NCBI RefSeq assembly: GCF_030445035.2
Contig: NC_080679.1
Coordinates: forward strand, 118,207,992 to 118,271,991
Reading direction: 5' to 3'
DNA: 64,000 nt
From: Dasypus novemcinctus
Taxonomy: Eukaryota > Chordata > Mammalia > Cingulata > Dasypodidae
Every line of letters begins with the position of its first letter. Position 1 is the stretch's first letter. Position numbers and translations under genes: made by a program. Positions 1 through 11,517 of this stretch are shown piece after piece. The notes beneath the pieces were generated by a model. It was not told the DNA's origin and did no database searches. It worked only from the letters and a program-made list of their open reading frames with translations.

Positions 1-261
1 CTGGAGAGACCAGAAAAAGAACAGCAAGTTATTCCCACAGCAAGCAGAAGAAATAATAAAGATTAGAGCAGAAACAAATGAAATTGGGAATAAAAAAAAC
101 AATAGAGAAAATCAACAAAATAAAAGCTGGTTCCTTGAGAAGATGTATAAAACTAGTCTAACAAAGAAAGAAAGAGAGAAGATGGAAATAAAATCAGAAA
201 TGAAAAAGGGGAAGTTACAACTGACCCACAAAAATAAAAAGGATCATAAGAGTATATTATG

Positions 262-672
262 GTAAGCAGATGTGGCTCAACTGATAGGGCATCCATCTAC
301 CAAATGAAGAGTCCATGGTTCAATCCCCAGGGCTTCCTGACCTGTGTGGTAAGCTGGTCCATGCGCAGTGCTGCTGCACTCAAGGAGTGCAAGGGCATCC
401 CCATGTAGGGGAGCCCCATGTACTAGGAGTGCACCCTGCAAGGAGAGCCACCCTGCATGAAAAAAGGGCAGCCTGCCCAGGAGTGGTGCCACACACACAC
501 AGAGCTGATGCAGCAAGATGACGCAACAAAAAAGAGACACAGTTTCCCAGTGCTGCCGGTTAATGCAAGCGGACACAGAAGAACACACAGTGAATGGATA
601 CAGAGAGCAGACAATGGGGGGCGGGAGGGGCGGGGGAAGGGGAGAGAAATAAATTTTTAAAAAAAATTTTTA
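262..672 (+). mobile_element. DAS-type SINE (long form)
   Basis: tRNA-like head with an A box (tggctcaactgatagg) and B box (ggttcaatcccc), long GC-rich body, and A/T-rich tail. Flanked by the perfect 11-bp duplication agtatattatg at 251-261 and 673-683. Inserted in LINE-1 ORF2. Confidence 0.93.
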
Positions 673-1921
673 AGTATATTATGAGAAATTGTTTGCCAAC
701 AAACTAGACAAACTATATGAAATGGACAAATCCCTAGAAATGCACAAACATGCTACAAGAAATACAGGAACTTAAGAAACCAATCACATTTAAAGAGATT
801 AAATACATCATCAAAAATCTCCAAACAAAGAGAAAAACCCAGGACCAGATGGCTTCACAGGTGAATTCTACTGAGCATTTCACGAATACTTAACACCAAC
901 CCTGTTAAAACTCTTCCAAAAATCTGATGAGGAGGGAAAATTACCCAATTCACTTTATGAAGCCAACATCACCCTAATACTAAAGCCAGATAAAGATACT
1001 ACGAGAAAAGAAAATTACAGATCAATCTCTCAAATGAACATAGATGTAGAAGTCCTCAACATATTACTTAAAAACTGAATCCAACAGCATATCAAAAGAC
1101 TTATATATCATGACCAAATGGGATTTATTCCTGGTATGCAAGGGTGGCTCAACATAAGAAAATCAATTAACATAATACACCACATTAACAAATTGAAGGG
1201 ACAAAACAACATGATCATCTTGATGGATGCAGAACAGGCATTCAACAAAATCCAGCATCCTTTCTTGATAAAAATCATTTTGAAAGATAGGAATAGAAGG
1301 AAAATTCTCAATATGATAAAAGGCATATATGAAAAACCCACAGCCAGTATAGTACTTAATGGAGAAAGGTTGAAAGCTTTCTCTCTAAGATCGGGAAAAA
1401 GACAAGGATGCCCACTGTCACCACTGTTACTCAATATTGTACTAGAAGTTCTAGCTAAAGAAATTTGAAAAAATAAATAAAAGGAAGCCAAACAGGAAAA
1501 GAGGAATAATACTTATCTTCTCAGCTTACATGATCCTATATTTAGAAAATTCTAAAATGTTTATGACAAAGCTACTTGAACTAATAAACGAGTTCAGCAA
1601 GGTGAAAGGATACAAGATCAACACACAAAAATCAGTAATTTTCTCTACACTAGTATTAAACAATCTGAGGCGTAACTCAGGGGAAAATTTCCATTTACAA
1701 TAGCAACAAAAAGACTCAAATACCTAGGAATAAATTTAACCAAAGAAGTACTAGACCTATATGCAGAAAACTACAAAACAATGCTAAAAGAAAACAATGA
1801 AAACCTAACAAATGGAAAGATGTTCCATGTTCATGGATTGGAAGACTAAATATCATGAAGATGTCAATCCTCCCCAAAATAATTTATAGATCCAATGCAA
1901 TACCAATCAAAGTTCCAACAG

Positions 1922-2263
1922 CAGGAGATGGGTGTGGCTTGGGTGGTGTACTCCTGCCTGCTGCATGGAAGGTCCCTGTTTTGGTTCCTGGTGCCCCCTG
2001 GGGAGGGCAGTGAGATAGCCCAGCAGGTGGGCATGGCAAGCTCATTCAACAAGAGACCCAAGAAGAGGAACATGGTGGGAGATGCAATGAAAGCAGGGAA
2101 CGGAGGTGGCCCAAGCGATTGGGCGCCTCCCTCCCACATCAGAGTTCCAGGGTTTGGTTCCCGGTGCCTCCTAGAGAAACAGGGATGACAAAGAGACATG
2201 GCAAGTGCAGACAGCAAGAGGGTAGGGAGAAATAAATAAATAAACCTTTTGACAAAAAAAAAA
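1922..2263 (+). mobile_element. Dimeric DAS-type SINE
   Basis: Two tRNA-like heads in tandem (about 1926 and 2103), each with an 'ggttcctggtgcc'-type B box, ending in aaataaataaa and poly(A). Target duplication ttccaacag at 1913-1921 and 2264-2272. Inserted in the same LINE-1. Confidence 0.9.
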
Positions 2264-3718
2264 TTCCAACAGCCTACTTTACAGAAATAGACAAGGCAAT
2301 TACCAAATTCATCTGGAAGGGAAAGTGCACATGAATAGCAAAAAGCATTCTAAAAAAGAACAGTGACATAAGAGGAATATCACTGCCTGAACTTGAAACA
2401 TATTACAAAGTACAGTGGTCAAAACAGCATGGTACTGGCATAAAGAGAGACACATGAATCAGTGGAACAGAACTGAGAACCCAGAAATAAACCCTTACCT
2501 ATACAGTCAACTGGTTTTTGACAAACCTACCAAGTCAATGTTAATAGGACTAAACAGTCTTTTCAACGAATGGTGCTGGGACAACTGGATATCCATAACC
2601 AAAAGAATGAAGGAGGACCCCTATTTCACTCCCTGTAAAAGAATCAACTCAAAATGGATCAAAGACCTAAATATAAAAACCAGGACCATAAAACTACTAG
2701 AAAAAAATGTAGGAAAACATCTTCAAGACCTTGTAGTAAGTGGTGATTTCTTGAAACTTACACCCAAAGTACATGCAACAAAATAAAAAATAGATAAATG
2801 GAACCTCCTCAAAATTAAACACTTTTGCACCTCACAGGACTTTGTCAAAAGGGTGAAAAGGCAGCCCATTCAATGGGAGAAAATATTTGGAAATCACATG
2901 TCAGATAAGAGTTTATTATCCAAGATACATAAAGAGATGTTACAACTCAATAAAAGACAAGCAACCCAATTAAAAAATAGGCAAAAGACTTGAACAGACA
3001 CTTGTCCAAAGAACAAATAAATGACAAAAAGAACACATGAAGAAATGCTCAAAATCAATAATGATTAGGGATATGTAATTCAAAACTACAATTATATATC
3101 ATTTCACACCTATCAGAACCACCACTATTAAAAAGACAGAACTCCAAGTGTTGGAGAGGATGTGGAGAGATAGGAGCACTTATTCACTGTTGGTGGGAAT
3201 GCAGAATGGTACAGCCACTGTGGAGGACTGTTTGGCAGTTCCTAAAAAAGTTGAATATAGATTTGCCACATGACCCTGCAATTCCACTACTGGATATGTA
3301 CCCAGAAGAACTGAAAGCAGTGACATGAACAGATACACACTGATGTTCATAGCAACATTATTCACAATTGCCAAAAGTTGGAAACAATCCAGGTGGCCAT
3401 CAAAGGATAATGGATAAACAAACTATGGTCTATTCACACGACGGAATATCATGCAGCTTTAAGAAAAAACAAAACATAAAACATATGACAACATGGATGA
3501 ACCTGGAGGGCATTATGTCGAGCGAAGCAAGCCAGATGCAAAGGGACAAATACTGTAAATTATGTTACTATGAACAAAATTTATTGTGTAACAGAGCCAA
3601 AAAAATATTATATGTATCCAGTACATTTAAATGAAAAATGTATCTTTTTATTCCACTTTCTTTTTCGTTTTTGTTTTTATTTTCAATTATTAAATGTGCA
3701 AAATAAGGTTAAAAAAGT

Positions 3719-4070
3719 TATAACATAGATCTGCATAGCACAGTAAAACCACATGTAAAATATATATATGGGTAAATTGCATTTTTGACTTTTTCTTGAA
3801 CCTGAATAAATGTATGTTAATACTACGAGATGTTAATAACAGACAAAAAAAGAAACCAGATAGAAAATACTACATACTGTATGATTCCATTGATAGAGAA
3901 TGTAAATATAAATCAATTTATAAAGATATAATTAGATTAATGGTTATGTTGCGCTGGGGAAGGACTGCTAAGGGGTGTGGAGTTTTTCTTTTGTAGTAAT
4001 GAAACTGTTCTGAAGTGTTTTGTGGTGATGAATGCACATTGTGATTACACTAAAAGCCATTGGTTATATG
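3719..4070 (+). mobile_element. Older LINE-1 3' UTR, first part
   Basis: Matches the LINE-1 3' tail seen again at 51430-51870 ('aataaatgtatgttaat...gtggtgatgaatgcaca...aaaagccattg'). It breaks off at 4070 in the middle of the family's final 100 bp, where a minus-strand LINE-1 was inserted; it resumes at 5021. Confidence 0.8.
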
Positions 4071-5020
4071 TTTTTTTTTTAAACTTTATTTTGTATATTT
4101 AATAATTGAAAATATAATTAAAAACTAAAAAGAAAACAGTTGAATAAAAACATACATTTCTCATTTAAATGTACTGGATAAATAATTTTTGACTCATGTT
4201 AGACAATATGTTTTGTTCATAGTAACACAATTGTACAGTATTTGTCCTTTTGCATCTGGCTTGCTTCACTTGGCGTGATGTCCTCCAGGTTCATCCATGT
4301 TGTCATGTTTTACAACTTCATTTCTTCTTACAGCTGCGTAATATTCCATCATGTGAATAGACCAGTTTGTTTATCCATTCATCCGTTGATGAAACCTGGG
4401 TTGTTTCCAACTTCTGGCAATCGTGAATAATGTCACTATGAACATTGGTGTGTTGTCTGTTCGCATCACTGCTCTCAGTTCCTCTGAGTATACACCCTGT
4501 AGTGGTATTGCAGGGTCACATGGCAAGTCTATATTCAACTTCTTTAGGAACTGTCAGTCCTCCACAAGGGCTATACCATTCTGCATTCCCACCAAGAGCG
4601 AGTAAGTGTTCCTATCTCTCCACATCCTCTCTAACACTTGGAGTTCTGTCTTTTTAAGAGTGGCCATTCTGATAGGTATGAAATGATATCTCATTGTAGT
4701 TTTGATTTGCATTTCCCTAACCATTATTGATGTTGAGCATTTCTTCATGTGTTCTTTTTGCCATTTGTATTTGTTCTTTGGACAAGTGTCTATTCAAGTC
4801 TTTTGCCTATTTTTTAATTGGATTGTCTTTTTATTGTTGAGTTGTAGCATCTCTTTTTATATCCTGGATATTATCCGGTATGTGATTTCCAAATATTTTC
4901 TCCCATTGAGTTGGCTGCCTTTTCACCCTTTTGACAAAGTCCTATGAGGTACAAAAGTGTTCAGTTTTGAGGAGGTCTCATTTATCTATTTTTTTTATTT
5001 AGTTGAGCATGCTTTGGGTG
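4071..5020 (-). mobile_element. 5'-truncated LINE-1, minus strand, nested in the older LINE-1 tail
   Basis: Begins on the + strand with poly(T), the tail of a minus-strand element, and reads antisense through ORF2's C-terminal part to a truncation point matching about 2761 of the plus-strand copy. Same subfamily and same A-rich 3' end as 1-3718, so the two form long inverted arms. Confidence 0.88.
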
Positions 5021-5078
5021 TTATACACTTTGGGTAGATGATATGGTCTGTGAATATATTTTTAAAAAACTGCTTAAT
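5021..5078 (+). mobile_element. Older LINE-1 3' UTR, resumed
   Basis: 'ttatacactttgggtagatg...aaaactgctt' is the final segment of the tail interrupted at 4070. Together with 3719-4070 it brackets the minus-strand LINE-1 insertion. Confidence 0.8.
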
Positions 5079-5470
5079 AAGTGTTCTCTCATGAATTATA
5101 ATAACTGTACCAGACTATTGCAAAATGTTAGTAATAGTGTGGTATGTAGAAACTACATATTTTATACACAGTATTTTTGTAAACCTTCCCCTTCTTCAAT
5201 TTAAAAAAACACACAAAATAGCACATATGTCAGCTATATAGATTAATTCTATAGATGACAAAGATAACCACTTCATATTTCAGTGAATTCTTCCAATAAA
5301 TATTATTTAGTAATAGGGACTATTTCAAAAGAGTAGGGAGAAATAAAACAGGATAATAACATAACTAAAATAGCTTAAAATTAAAATAACATTTCTTTGC
5401 TATTATGATTCTGGAAAAAAGTATTATTTTGTAATTAATTCCTCCCTTATTCTTCTTTAAGGATATATCT
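5079..5470. other. No gene or clear repeat seen
   Basis: AT-rich sequence between the LINE-1 nest and the more complex segment that starts at about 5470. I recognise nothing in it. Confidence 0.6.
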
Positions 5471-5725
5471 TTAACCAGAAACCAGCACAATGAGGACTGG
5501 CGCTATGGACGTTACCTTGGTGCTTTATGATAAATTTGGTTTCCCCAAGAGTCATATCTTGCAACGCCCAATTGGCTCCCCATGATTGATTTCAAAGCGG
5601 GCATTAGCATTCATCCTGAAACAAGGCTGTGTACCTTTGAGAATGTTCACATTTAACCTTGTGAGCTCACTTCTACAGAAACAACGAACATTATTCTTCA
5701 GCGGCAGGGAAGGGAGAGGGGGTCA
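5470..5725. other. Complex, low-AT segment, possible conserved noncoding element
   Basis: About 250 bp with several CpGs and balanced composition in an AT-rich flank just beyond the predicted 3' UTR end. No long frame and no match to a repeat family I know. It contains 'ccaattggctcccc' and 'gatttcaaagcgggcatt'. It may be conserved regulatory DNA, an ancient SINE-derived piece or a fragment of a retrocopy. Confidence 0.35.
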
Positions 5726-5794
5726 GTGAATGTAAGGAATTAATTAATCCAGGCTGTTAGAAGCCAATACTTAGATTAAAAATAATAATAAAGA

Positions 5795-8350
5795 TTTATT
5801 TAAGGAATAAATATAGGTAGATTACATACACTTAATGGCTTTTCTGGGCTTCAAAAAACATTCATCTAAGCACTTTTAAGACTGCCACATTTTTCAGTTT
5901 TTAGTTGAGAGTCTGATGTTCATCTAACAAAGTCTTTCTGACACAATAGCAGACTTCCTTCAATCAAGGTCATACTTTGAAACATTATACAATGATAGGA
6001 CTTAAATATGTATAAGAAAAGTAGATGCCTGAAAACAAGTATTAGAAATCTCTACTGTGTCTTTAGTGTCAGAAAAATATATTTATGGGCAACACCGTTC
6101 CAATAGCAATGAACGACATCAGCAGTTAACTTTGAATGTAAGCTCTCCCACATTCCCAAGCCTGTGATGCTGCAATCCTGGGGCCCTATATACCCAGATT
6201 TTGGGGTGGGGGGTGGGGATATCCACAGAATGAAAGTAACCCACCACAACTCTATTTCTTGAAAATATGATCTCAACTAAAACGCACAGAAAGGAAGACC
6301 TCAATTTTTCACTCATTCTGGCTACAGTGTTCAAATACAATTACCATTCAGATAAACCCTGACAAAAAAGATAATAGGTGCATGAGCAAAGAAGCAGTAA
6401 TTCAGACTTTGAATTAACCAATTTAATGTGCCTCCTTCTAAAGAAGGTGCTCTTGAATAGAAAAGCAGCCTAGTGGTAGAAGACCTGCTCAAGAGCTATC
6501 AAAATGAAAAGAAAAAAAAATCTATCAAGCATTGGTAACCAAGTCTCACCTCTTCCCGAGTAGTGACAACATATGGTCTAATGATAATGCAAACACAGAG
6601 CACATGAACAACCAAAATCTCCAAGTTCAACCTCTTTCGCTAGCATATTTATAGAATAAAATTTTGAGTTTCACCTCCTCTGTTTCAACTACTTTAGCTG
6701 TTTCACCTGCTGAAGACATTTGTGAACTATGAAATGCAAAAACAGAAAAGGTGTCTAGACAATAAACCTCAACCTAAATTAGTCTTTGAATAACTGAATT
6801 GCTGCTTCATTAAGTACTTTTTAAAAAGAAAATTCTTTAGAAGTGCACATTGTTTACATCACTGTACCTGTCAAGCTATACAGGTCAAAAGTATAATAAA
6901 TCAATGTTATTTTTAGCTAAATAAGAATTGCTGGGGTGCCAGATAAGAAGATAGCTGTCTTTTAAATTTCAATGTCATAGACTATCTTTTAAATTAATAT
7001 AACGTTTCAGGACTAAGCAGGCGGGGGGGCCAAACTTCATTTTAGACTCATAGACAGTAACACCAAGACAATTTTACGAATGTGAAGAAGAAAAACTGAA
7101 GCAAAACACTGCAAGGGGAATTAAAAACAAAACAAAACAAAAAACCAGATTCATTAAAAACCTTTTCACAAAGATTGAAAAGGAAATGAGTTTTGATTAA
7201 TCAAATCCTGGATGAATCCCTGAGACATATGTTCATCGACTGATACACAATAAGCATATTTGAGACCAAAGCTTAAGAGTTGCAATTACAACTGTTTTAT
7301 ATTTAATTTAATCTTGGTAGAGGAAAAATTCAAATGTAATTTCTACAATAGAATTCCTTCTTGGCTTCCCTCTTTGGCATTTCAATCATTAAAAATATAT
7401 TTAGGAAAATTATTTAAAGAAGAGGCATCCAGTTCTAGAGTGATTTCACACATTTATATGTGAAAGAAAAAACCAAAAAACCATTTCATATATCTATAAT
7501 ACACAAATACATATATATAAATATTTTAAACATTTTATTTTAATAATACTCTTTATCACTTCAATTTAAATCATTCCATTATGAAAATTTCTTAATTGAA
7601 GAGTAATATATCTTCAAAACTCTAAATTAAGCAGAGCTTTATCAATAAAATTTAGAGCAATACAGTCTTAGAAATACATAATTCTTTATATTACAATAAT
7701 ACTTCCCCTTTAAAATTTTGTCATGGTTTGTCACAGATTTAAAGTACAAGGCACCAAATGCTATGAAAGGATAATGCAATAAATGTAGTGTAAGAGAACC
7801 AGATCCTTTCACAAAAACTAATTTTTTTAAAAAGCCCCACAAATTTGTTTGAACATACTTGTTGCATAAATTAAACATTTTCTGTATTATTACTTTGCGA
7901 TATTCTACAAAACACAAAAATATAATCCGTACCTATTACAGGCAGTTTACTTTAACATTTTACCTGTAAGAAACACTGATCTATATACTCAAACAATTTC
8001 TTGAAAACATTTTCATAATATAATCCAGCATTTAACAAATATGTGAAAATAAAATCTCTAGAAAGTTAGGATTTTATTCCTTGGTTGGTTCAAATTGTTT
8101 TATCAGCTGAGTTCCTTGAGATATGTAAGGCAAGTTGGTCTTTTCGATGGACTGTGGACTTCTTATACTTGTAAGAACATGTACACAGCAAAGTACGTCA
8201 TTATGAAAATGAAGAAAACAGATATGTGGAAAATACATTTTAGAGTTTCAAAGAACTGAAACTGTTACTTTTCAGACTAGGCACTGATCCAGTTTTCTAT
8301 AAAGACTTGTCAGGGATTGTCTCTTCGCTGTATAATGTTCCATTATCAAG
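5795..8350 (-). other. SLC35F5: Predicted SLC35F5 3' UTR terminal exon
   Basis: On the minus strand GTGTGTTTTATTTTTAG|CTTGAT forms a strong acceptor at 8352/8350. The following 2.5 kb is AT-rich and nearly free of the SINEs that crowd the flanks, as expected for a 3' UTR under constraint. Minus-strand AATAAA signals are at 8078-8073, 7539-7534 and 5800-5795; the last is taken as the far end. If exon 14 spliced directly here, a 26-codon alternative tail ending in TGA would be read. Alternative view: this is plain intergenic sequence and the 3' UTR ends near 13.9-14.1 kb, where ATTAAA-type signals exist. Confidence 0.45.
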
Positions 8351-8963
8351 CTAAAAATAAAACACACATAAAATCAATATTACATTAAAATTTCCATAAT
8401 TTTAACTCTGTATTTTATAAAAAGCAAATACTTTTTAAAAGTAAATTTTCTTAACATTAAATTATATACCATGCAGAGTAATAACACTTAACAATTGGGT
8501 ACCTGAATGGAGGTGAGTACTAAAAACTCAAGGAAGTGAGTTCTAAGGCAATCTTAAATGCCAACATCCAACACTACCTAAATATAACAGCAGCTAGTTT
8601 TATTCCTGGTATATGCCACCATTATCCACATCAAACCAAAAACTCAAGCCTCACCTGTTCTACTCTAGTGTACTTTACTTGATTGTAATCTCTCTTCCTC
8701 TCTTCTTTATTCTTCAGTATTTCCCCTTTACCTAGCTCTCACAAAAATTGTGAAATCTTTCCTGGGTGGATGGCTATGAGTGTGAGTGTGGGAATAACAT
8801 CCAGAGTAAAAAGGAGGGAAAATGAATAAATTCTAGCATTAAACAGCTTTAAAGAATAACTGTGGGAAGTGGATGTGGTTCAGGTGATAGGGCCTCTCCC
8901 TACCATATGGAAGGACCCAGGTTCGATCCCTGGGGCCTCCTGGTGAAAAAGAAGAGAAAGTGT

Positions 8964-9155
8964 GCCTGAGCGGTGAGCTGTATGCCCACGTGGTGAGCCA
9001 AGTGCCCACGCGGTGAGCCAAGTGCCCACACAGCGAGCCAAGTGCCCATGTGGTGAACTGAGTGCCCACATGTGAGCCCATGCGGTGATTGGAGTACCTA
9101 CACAGTGAACAGAGTGCCCACGCAGCAAGCCGAGTGCTCGTGTGGTGAGCCAGTT
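8964..9155 (+). repeat. 20-bp minisatellite inside a SINE
   Basis: About nine to ten diverged copies of the unit gcccacgcggtgagccaagt in tandem, with one longer unit near 9070. The unit resembles part of the DAS SINE body, so it probably grew by tandem duplication within the SINE. The long minus-strand frames across it are by-products of a periodic sequence. Confidence 0.85.
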
Positions 9156-9453
9156 CCCATGCAAATGAGTCACACAGCAAGATGATGACGAAACAAAGAA
9201 AGATAAAGGGGAGAGTCAAGGTAAAGCACAGCAGAGACCAGGAACTGAGGTGGTGCAATTGACAGGGAACCTCTCTCCACCTCAGAGAAGATGAGAAGAC
9301 AAAAAAAAGAGACCGACTACTAGGGAGGTTGCTGGTTCAGATCCCGGTACCTCCTAAAGGATAAAGATGAGAAGACAAAAAAAAAAGAAATAGATACAGA
9401 AAATCACACAGCAAATGCACAGACAGAAAAAAACACAGCAGGGTGAGGGAGGG

Positions 9454-9942
9454 TGTGGGAGTGCGAACCAACGTTACTAAGCCGAACCGGCAACAGGCGT
9501 GCGCACAGCCTGAAGCCGCAGTTCAGGGTGGCTGGAACGGGCGATCACGCCCTCAGCCTGGTACGGGCGAAGCGCCCTCAGCCTACCCGGGCAAGATACA
9601 TCAATAACAGTCGCCTCCCGCTATCTCCCGCCTAGCCTAACAGCTGGTCGGCTCTCACTTCCCCTCTCCGCTCCCCCATTCCATACCTCTCAGCTAGCCC
9701 TCTGCCTAGCAACCGCTTACGATCACCTATCAGAAGGCAGTACCCGCCTGCACCTATCAAATCACTCCACGTAGTCCCTAACCCTATAAAAACCGCATCC
9801 CCTCCCACAATAAACCAGACTTGTGCCATCAGCCTGTCTCCGCGATTTCTTCCTGGATCTCGCGCGCCCTCCACACCTCGGAGCCACTGAGAGGAGTCGC
9901 AGAGGCCTCCAGCGGCTCCTGGCTCCTCTCCACCCGCTGGCA
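9454..9942 (+). mobile_element. Solo LTR of an endogenous retrovirus, CpG-rich
   Basis: A 489-bp block starting TGTGGGAG and ending CTGGCA (TG...CA), bracketed by the 6-bp repeat ggaggg at 9448-9453 and 9943-9948. It contains TATAAAA at 9785-9791 and AATAAA at 9809-9814, in the order expected for U3-R-U5. Unusually many CpGs remain, which suggests a young insertion or selection/hypomethylation. A 6-bp duplication fits class II (betaretrovirus-like) elements, but the family is not identified. No internal viral genes are present. Confidence 0.75.
9785..9791 (+). promoter_or_regulatory. TATA box of the solo LTR
   Basis: TATAAAA followed 18 bp later by AATAAA, as in compact LTR promoters. If active it would drive transcription on the plus strand, antisense to SLC35F5, within its predicted last intron. 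Confidence 0.55.
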
Positions 9943-9987
9943 GGAGGGGATGGAGAAGGAAAAAAGAATAACTGTGTTTGTTTGTTT

Positions 9988-10405
9988 TTAAAAATTTACT
10001 TCTTCCCACGCCCCCCTGTTGTTTGCACTTGCTGTGTCTGTCTTTTTTTTTAGGAGGCACCGGGAGCCAAACCCAGGACCTCTGACACGAGAGCGAGGTG
10101 CCTAATTGCTTGAGCCACCTCCATTCCCTGCTTTGTTGTATCTATCACTATCTTTCCTCCCCAAGTCTCTCTTCACATTGTCTTGCTGCACCTGCCCGTT
10201 GTGTCAGCTCGCTGTCTTCTTTAGGAGGCAATGAGAACCTCTGCTCCCTGCTTTGTTGTCTCTCATTATGTTCCCTCTTGTTGTGTCAGTTTGCCATGCC
10301 CACCCATTGTTCCAGTTGCCTTCTTTAGGAGGTGCTGGAATCTGAACCAGTAACCTCCCAAATGGTAGGCAGGAGCCTAGTTGCCTGAGCCACATCTGCT
10401 TCCCA
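9988..10405 (-). mobile_element. DAS-type SINE, multi-head, minus strand
   Basis: Reads on + as repeated 'taggaggcaccgggagccaaacccagg' and 'ttgagccacctcc' blocks, ending 'gagccacatctgcttccc', the reverse complement of SINE heads. At least two, probably three head-like modules. Confidence 0.88.
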
Positions 10406-11223
10406 AATCTATGTGTTTTTTATTTTAAAATGGCAAATAAACATATATTTAGTTTCCCTCCTTCTCCAAAATCTCAATAAAAATAAAGGCATTTTTAAAG
10501 GCATAAATACATGGATAAAGAGAAAAGCAGAGAGAAGAGACTAACAGCTGACTTTGACTTAGCAATGGAGAAAGCAAGATCCAGGTATCTCTGTAAGAAG
10601 GGGTGAAGAAACAACTAAAAACACAAAGACCAGAAGCAGAAACTAAAAGGTACAAAGTCTATAAGGAAAAAGCAGTTCGGTAGTCAGGTGCCGTATCCTT
10701 ATTTCTTACTGCTGGTCTATAAGCCTCTTTCTCAATCCCAGCTGGAAGACTTGAGGTTTGTTCTCTATGAAGTGTACTAATAGAGGGTCTCTGGACTGAA
10801 GAAATGCCAGGCACAATTGTATGGGGACGTGGGAAAGTTCCTCCTGAAAATAGTAGAATAAAGCCAAAATTTATAGCCTGAAGTTTCAGTTCACTCAAAT
10901 TTCTTCCCCTTCTCCCTCAAACTGTTGGTAATCAGGCATAAGCTTCCAGGCAATGACACAGAAATCTGATCTGATCAGAGAGAAAAGATGTGAAGATACT
11001 GATATTTAGGGATTCTGTAAGGCAACAACACTCCAAGCAGACGACCCTCAACAGACAAGCCTGATGCATTCCAACAAAGCTGCAAATGAGCTATTTAGAA
11101 AGCGCCATCCACTCATAAATATGAGCACAGAGCCAAGGATCACCAACTAAACAGGTGAGAAAAGCATGTAAAAAAGCAACTTGGGGGAAAATGAACCTAA
11201 ATAGAGAGATATAAAAGAAGATA
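10406..11223. other. Intronic, nothing recognised
   Basis: AT-rich unique-looking sequence. I see no exon, RNA gene or named repeat. Confidence 0.5.
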
Positions 11224-11330
11224 CAGAAATGAATGCAGTTCAATCAGTTGAGTGCCTGCTTCCCACATAGGAGGTCCTATGTGGTTCAAGCCTGGTGCCT
11301 CCTAGAAAGAAAAAAAAACAAACAACAAGC
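11224..11330 (+). mobile_element. Monomer tRNA-like SINE 1 of cluster
   Basis: Head 'gcagttcaatcagttgagtg' with 'gtggttcaagcctgg' B box and A-rich tail. Confidence 0.8.
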
Positions 11331-11352
11331 AAAAACAAATGAAAAACCAACT

Positions 11353-11458
11353 CAGGGGAGACAATGTGGCTCAGCAGTTGAGTGCTGGCTTCCCACATAT
11401 GAGGTCCAAGGTTCAATCCCCAGGCCTGGTAACTCAAAAAAATAAAAAATAAAAAAAG
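11353..11458 (+). mobile_element. Monomer tRNA-like SINE 2 of cluster
   Basis: Head 'tggctcagcagttgag', B box 'ggttcaatcccc', tail of aaataaaaaataaa. Confidence 0.85.
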
Positions 11459-11517
11459 AAGATATAGTATCCATTATAATATCCATGAACAAAGAGAATG
11501 CTAGAAAAACATTAAGT

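Larger units (their letters stand above)
1..3718 (+). mobile_element. LINE-1 ORF2 and 3' end, decayed, with two SINE insertions
   Basis: Starts inside ORF2 at the window edge. The reverse transcriptase region is readable at 1118-1468 (GFIPGMQGW, then [30 protein letters not shown]), and the C-terminal part at 2415-2786 and 3368-3634. Stops and frameshifts break it throughout, so it is dead. SINEs split it at 262-672 and 1922-2263. It ends in an A-rich stretch near 3713, the same 3' end as the opposing copy at 4071-5020. Confidence 0.9.
8865..9963 (+). mobile_element. Composite SINE: head, 20-bp minisatellite, second head, nested solo LTR
   Basis: Flanked by the perfect 14-bp duplication aaagaataactgtg at 8851-8864 and 9964-9977, with an L1-endonuclease-like target (ttt/aaag). 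Order: tRNA-like SINE head (8865-8945), minisatellite (8964-9155), A-rich linker, second SINE head (about 9240-9360), A-rich region, CpG-rich solo LTR (9454-9942) and a short A run. The outer duplication shows that SINE parts were mobilised as one unit; the LTR has its own duplication and so looks like a later insertion. Overall order resembles SVA-type composites, but this is analogy only. Confidence 0.75.

Noticed and set aside
8964..9155. CRISPR-like array
   Set aside because: Units are contiguous 20-bp tandem repeats with no distinct spacers, in a mammalian SINE.
8839..9258. 139-codon minus-strand frame of repeating His/Leu/Trp-rich residues
   Set aside because: It is the translation of the 20-bp minisatellite in a SINE; periodic DNA without stops yields such frames by chance.
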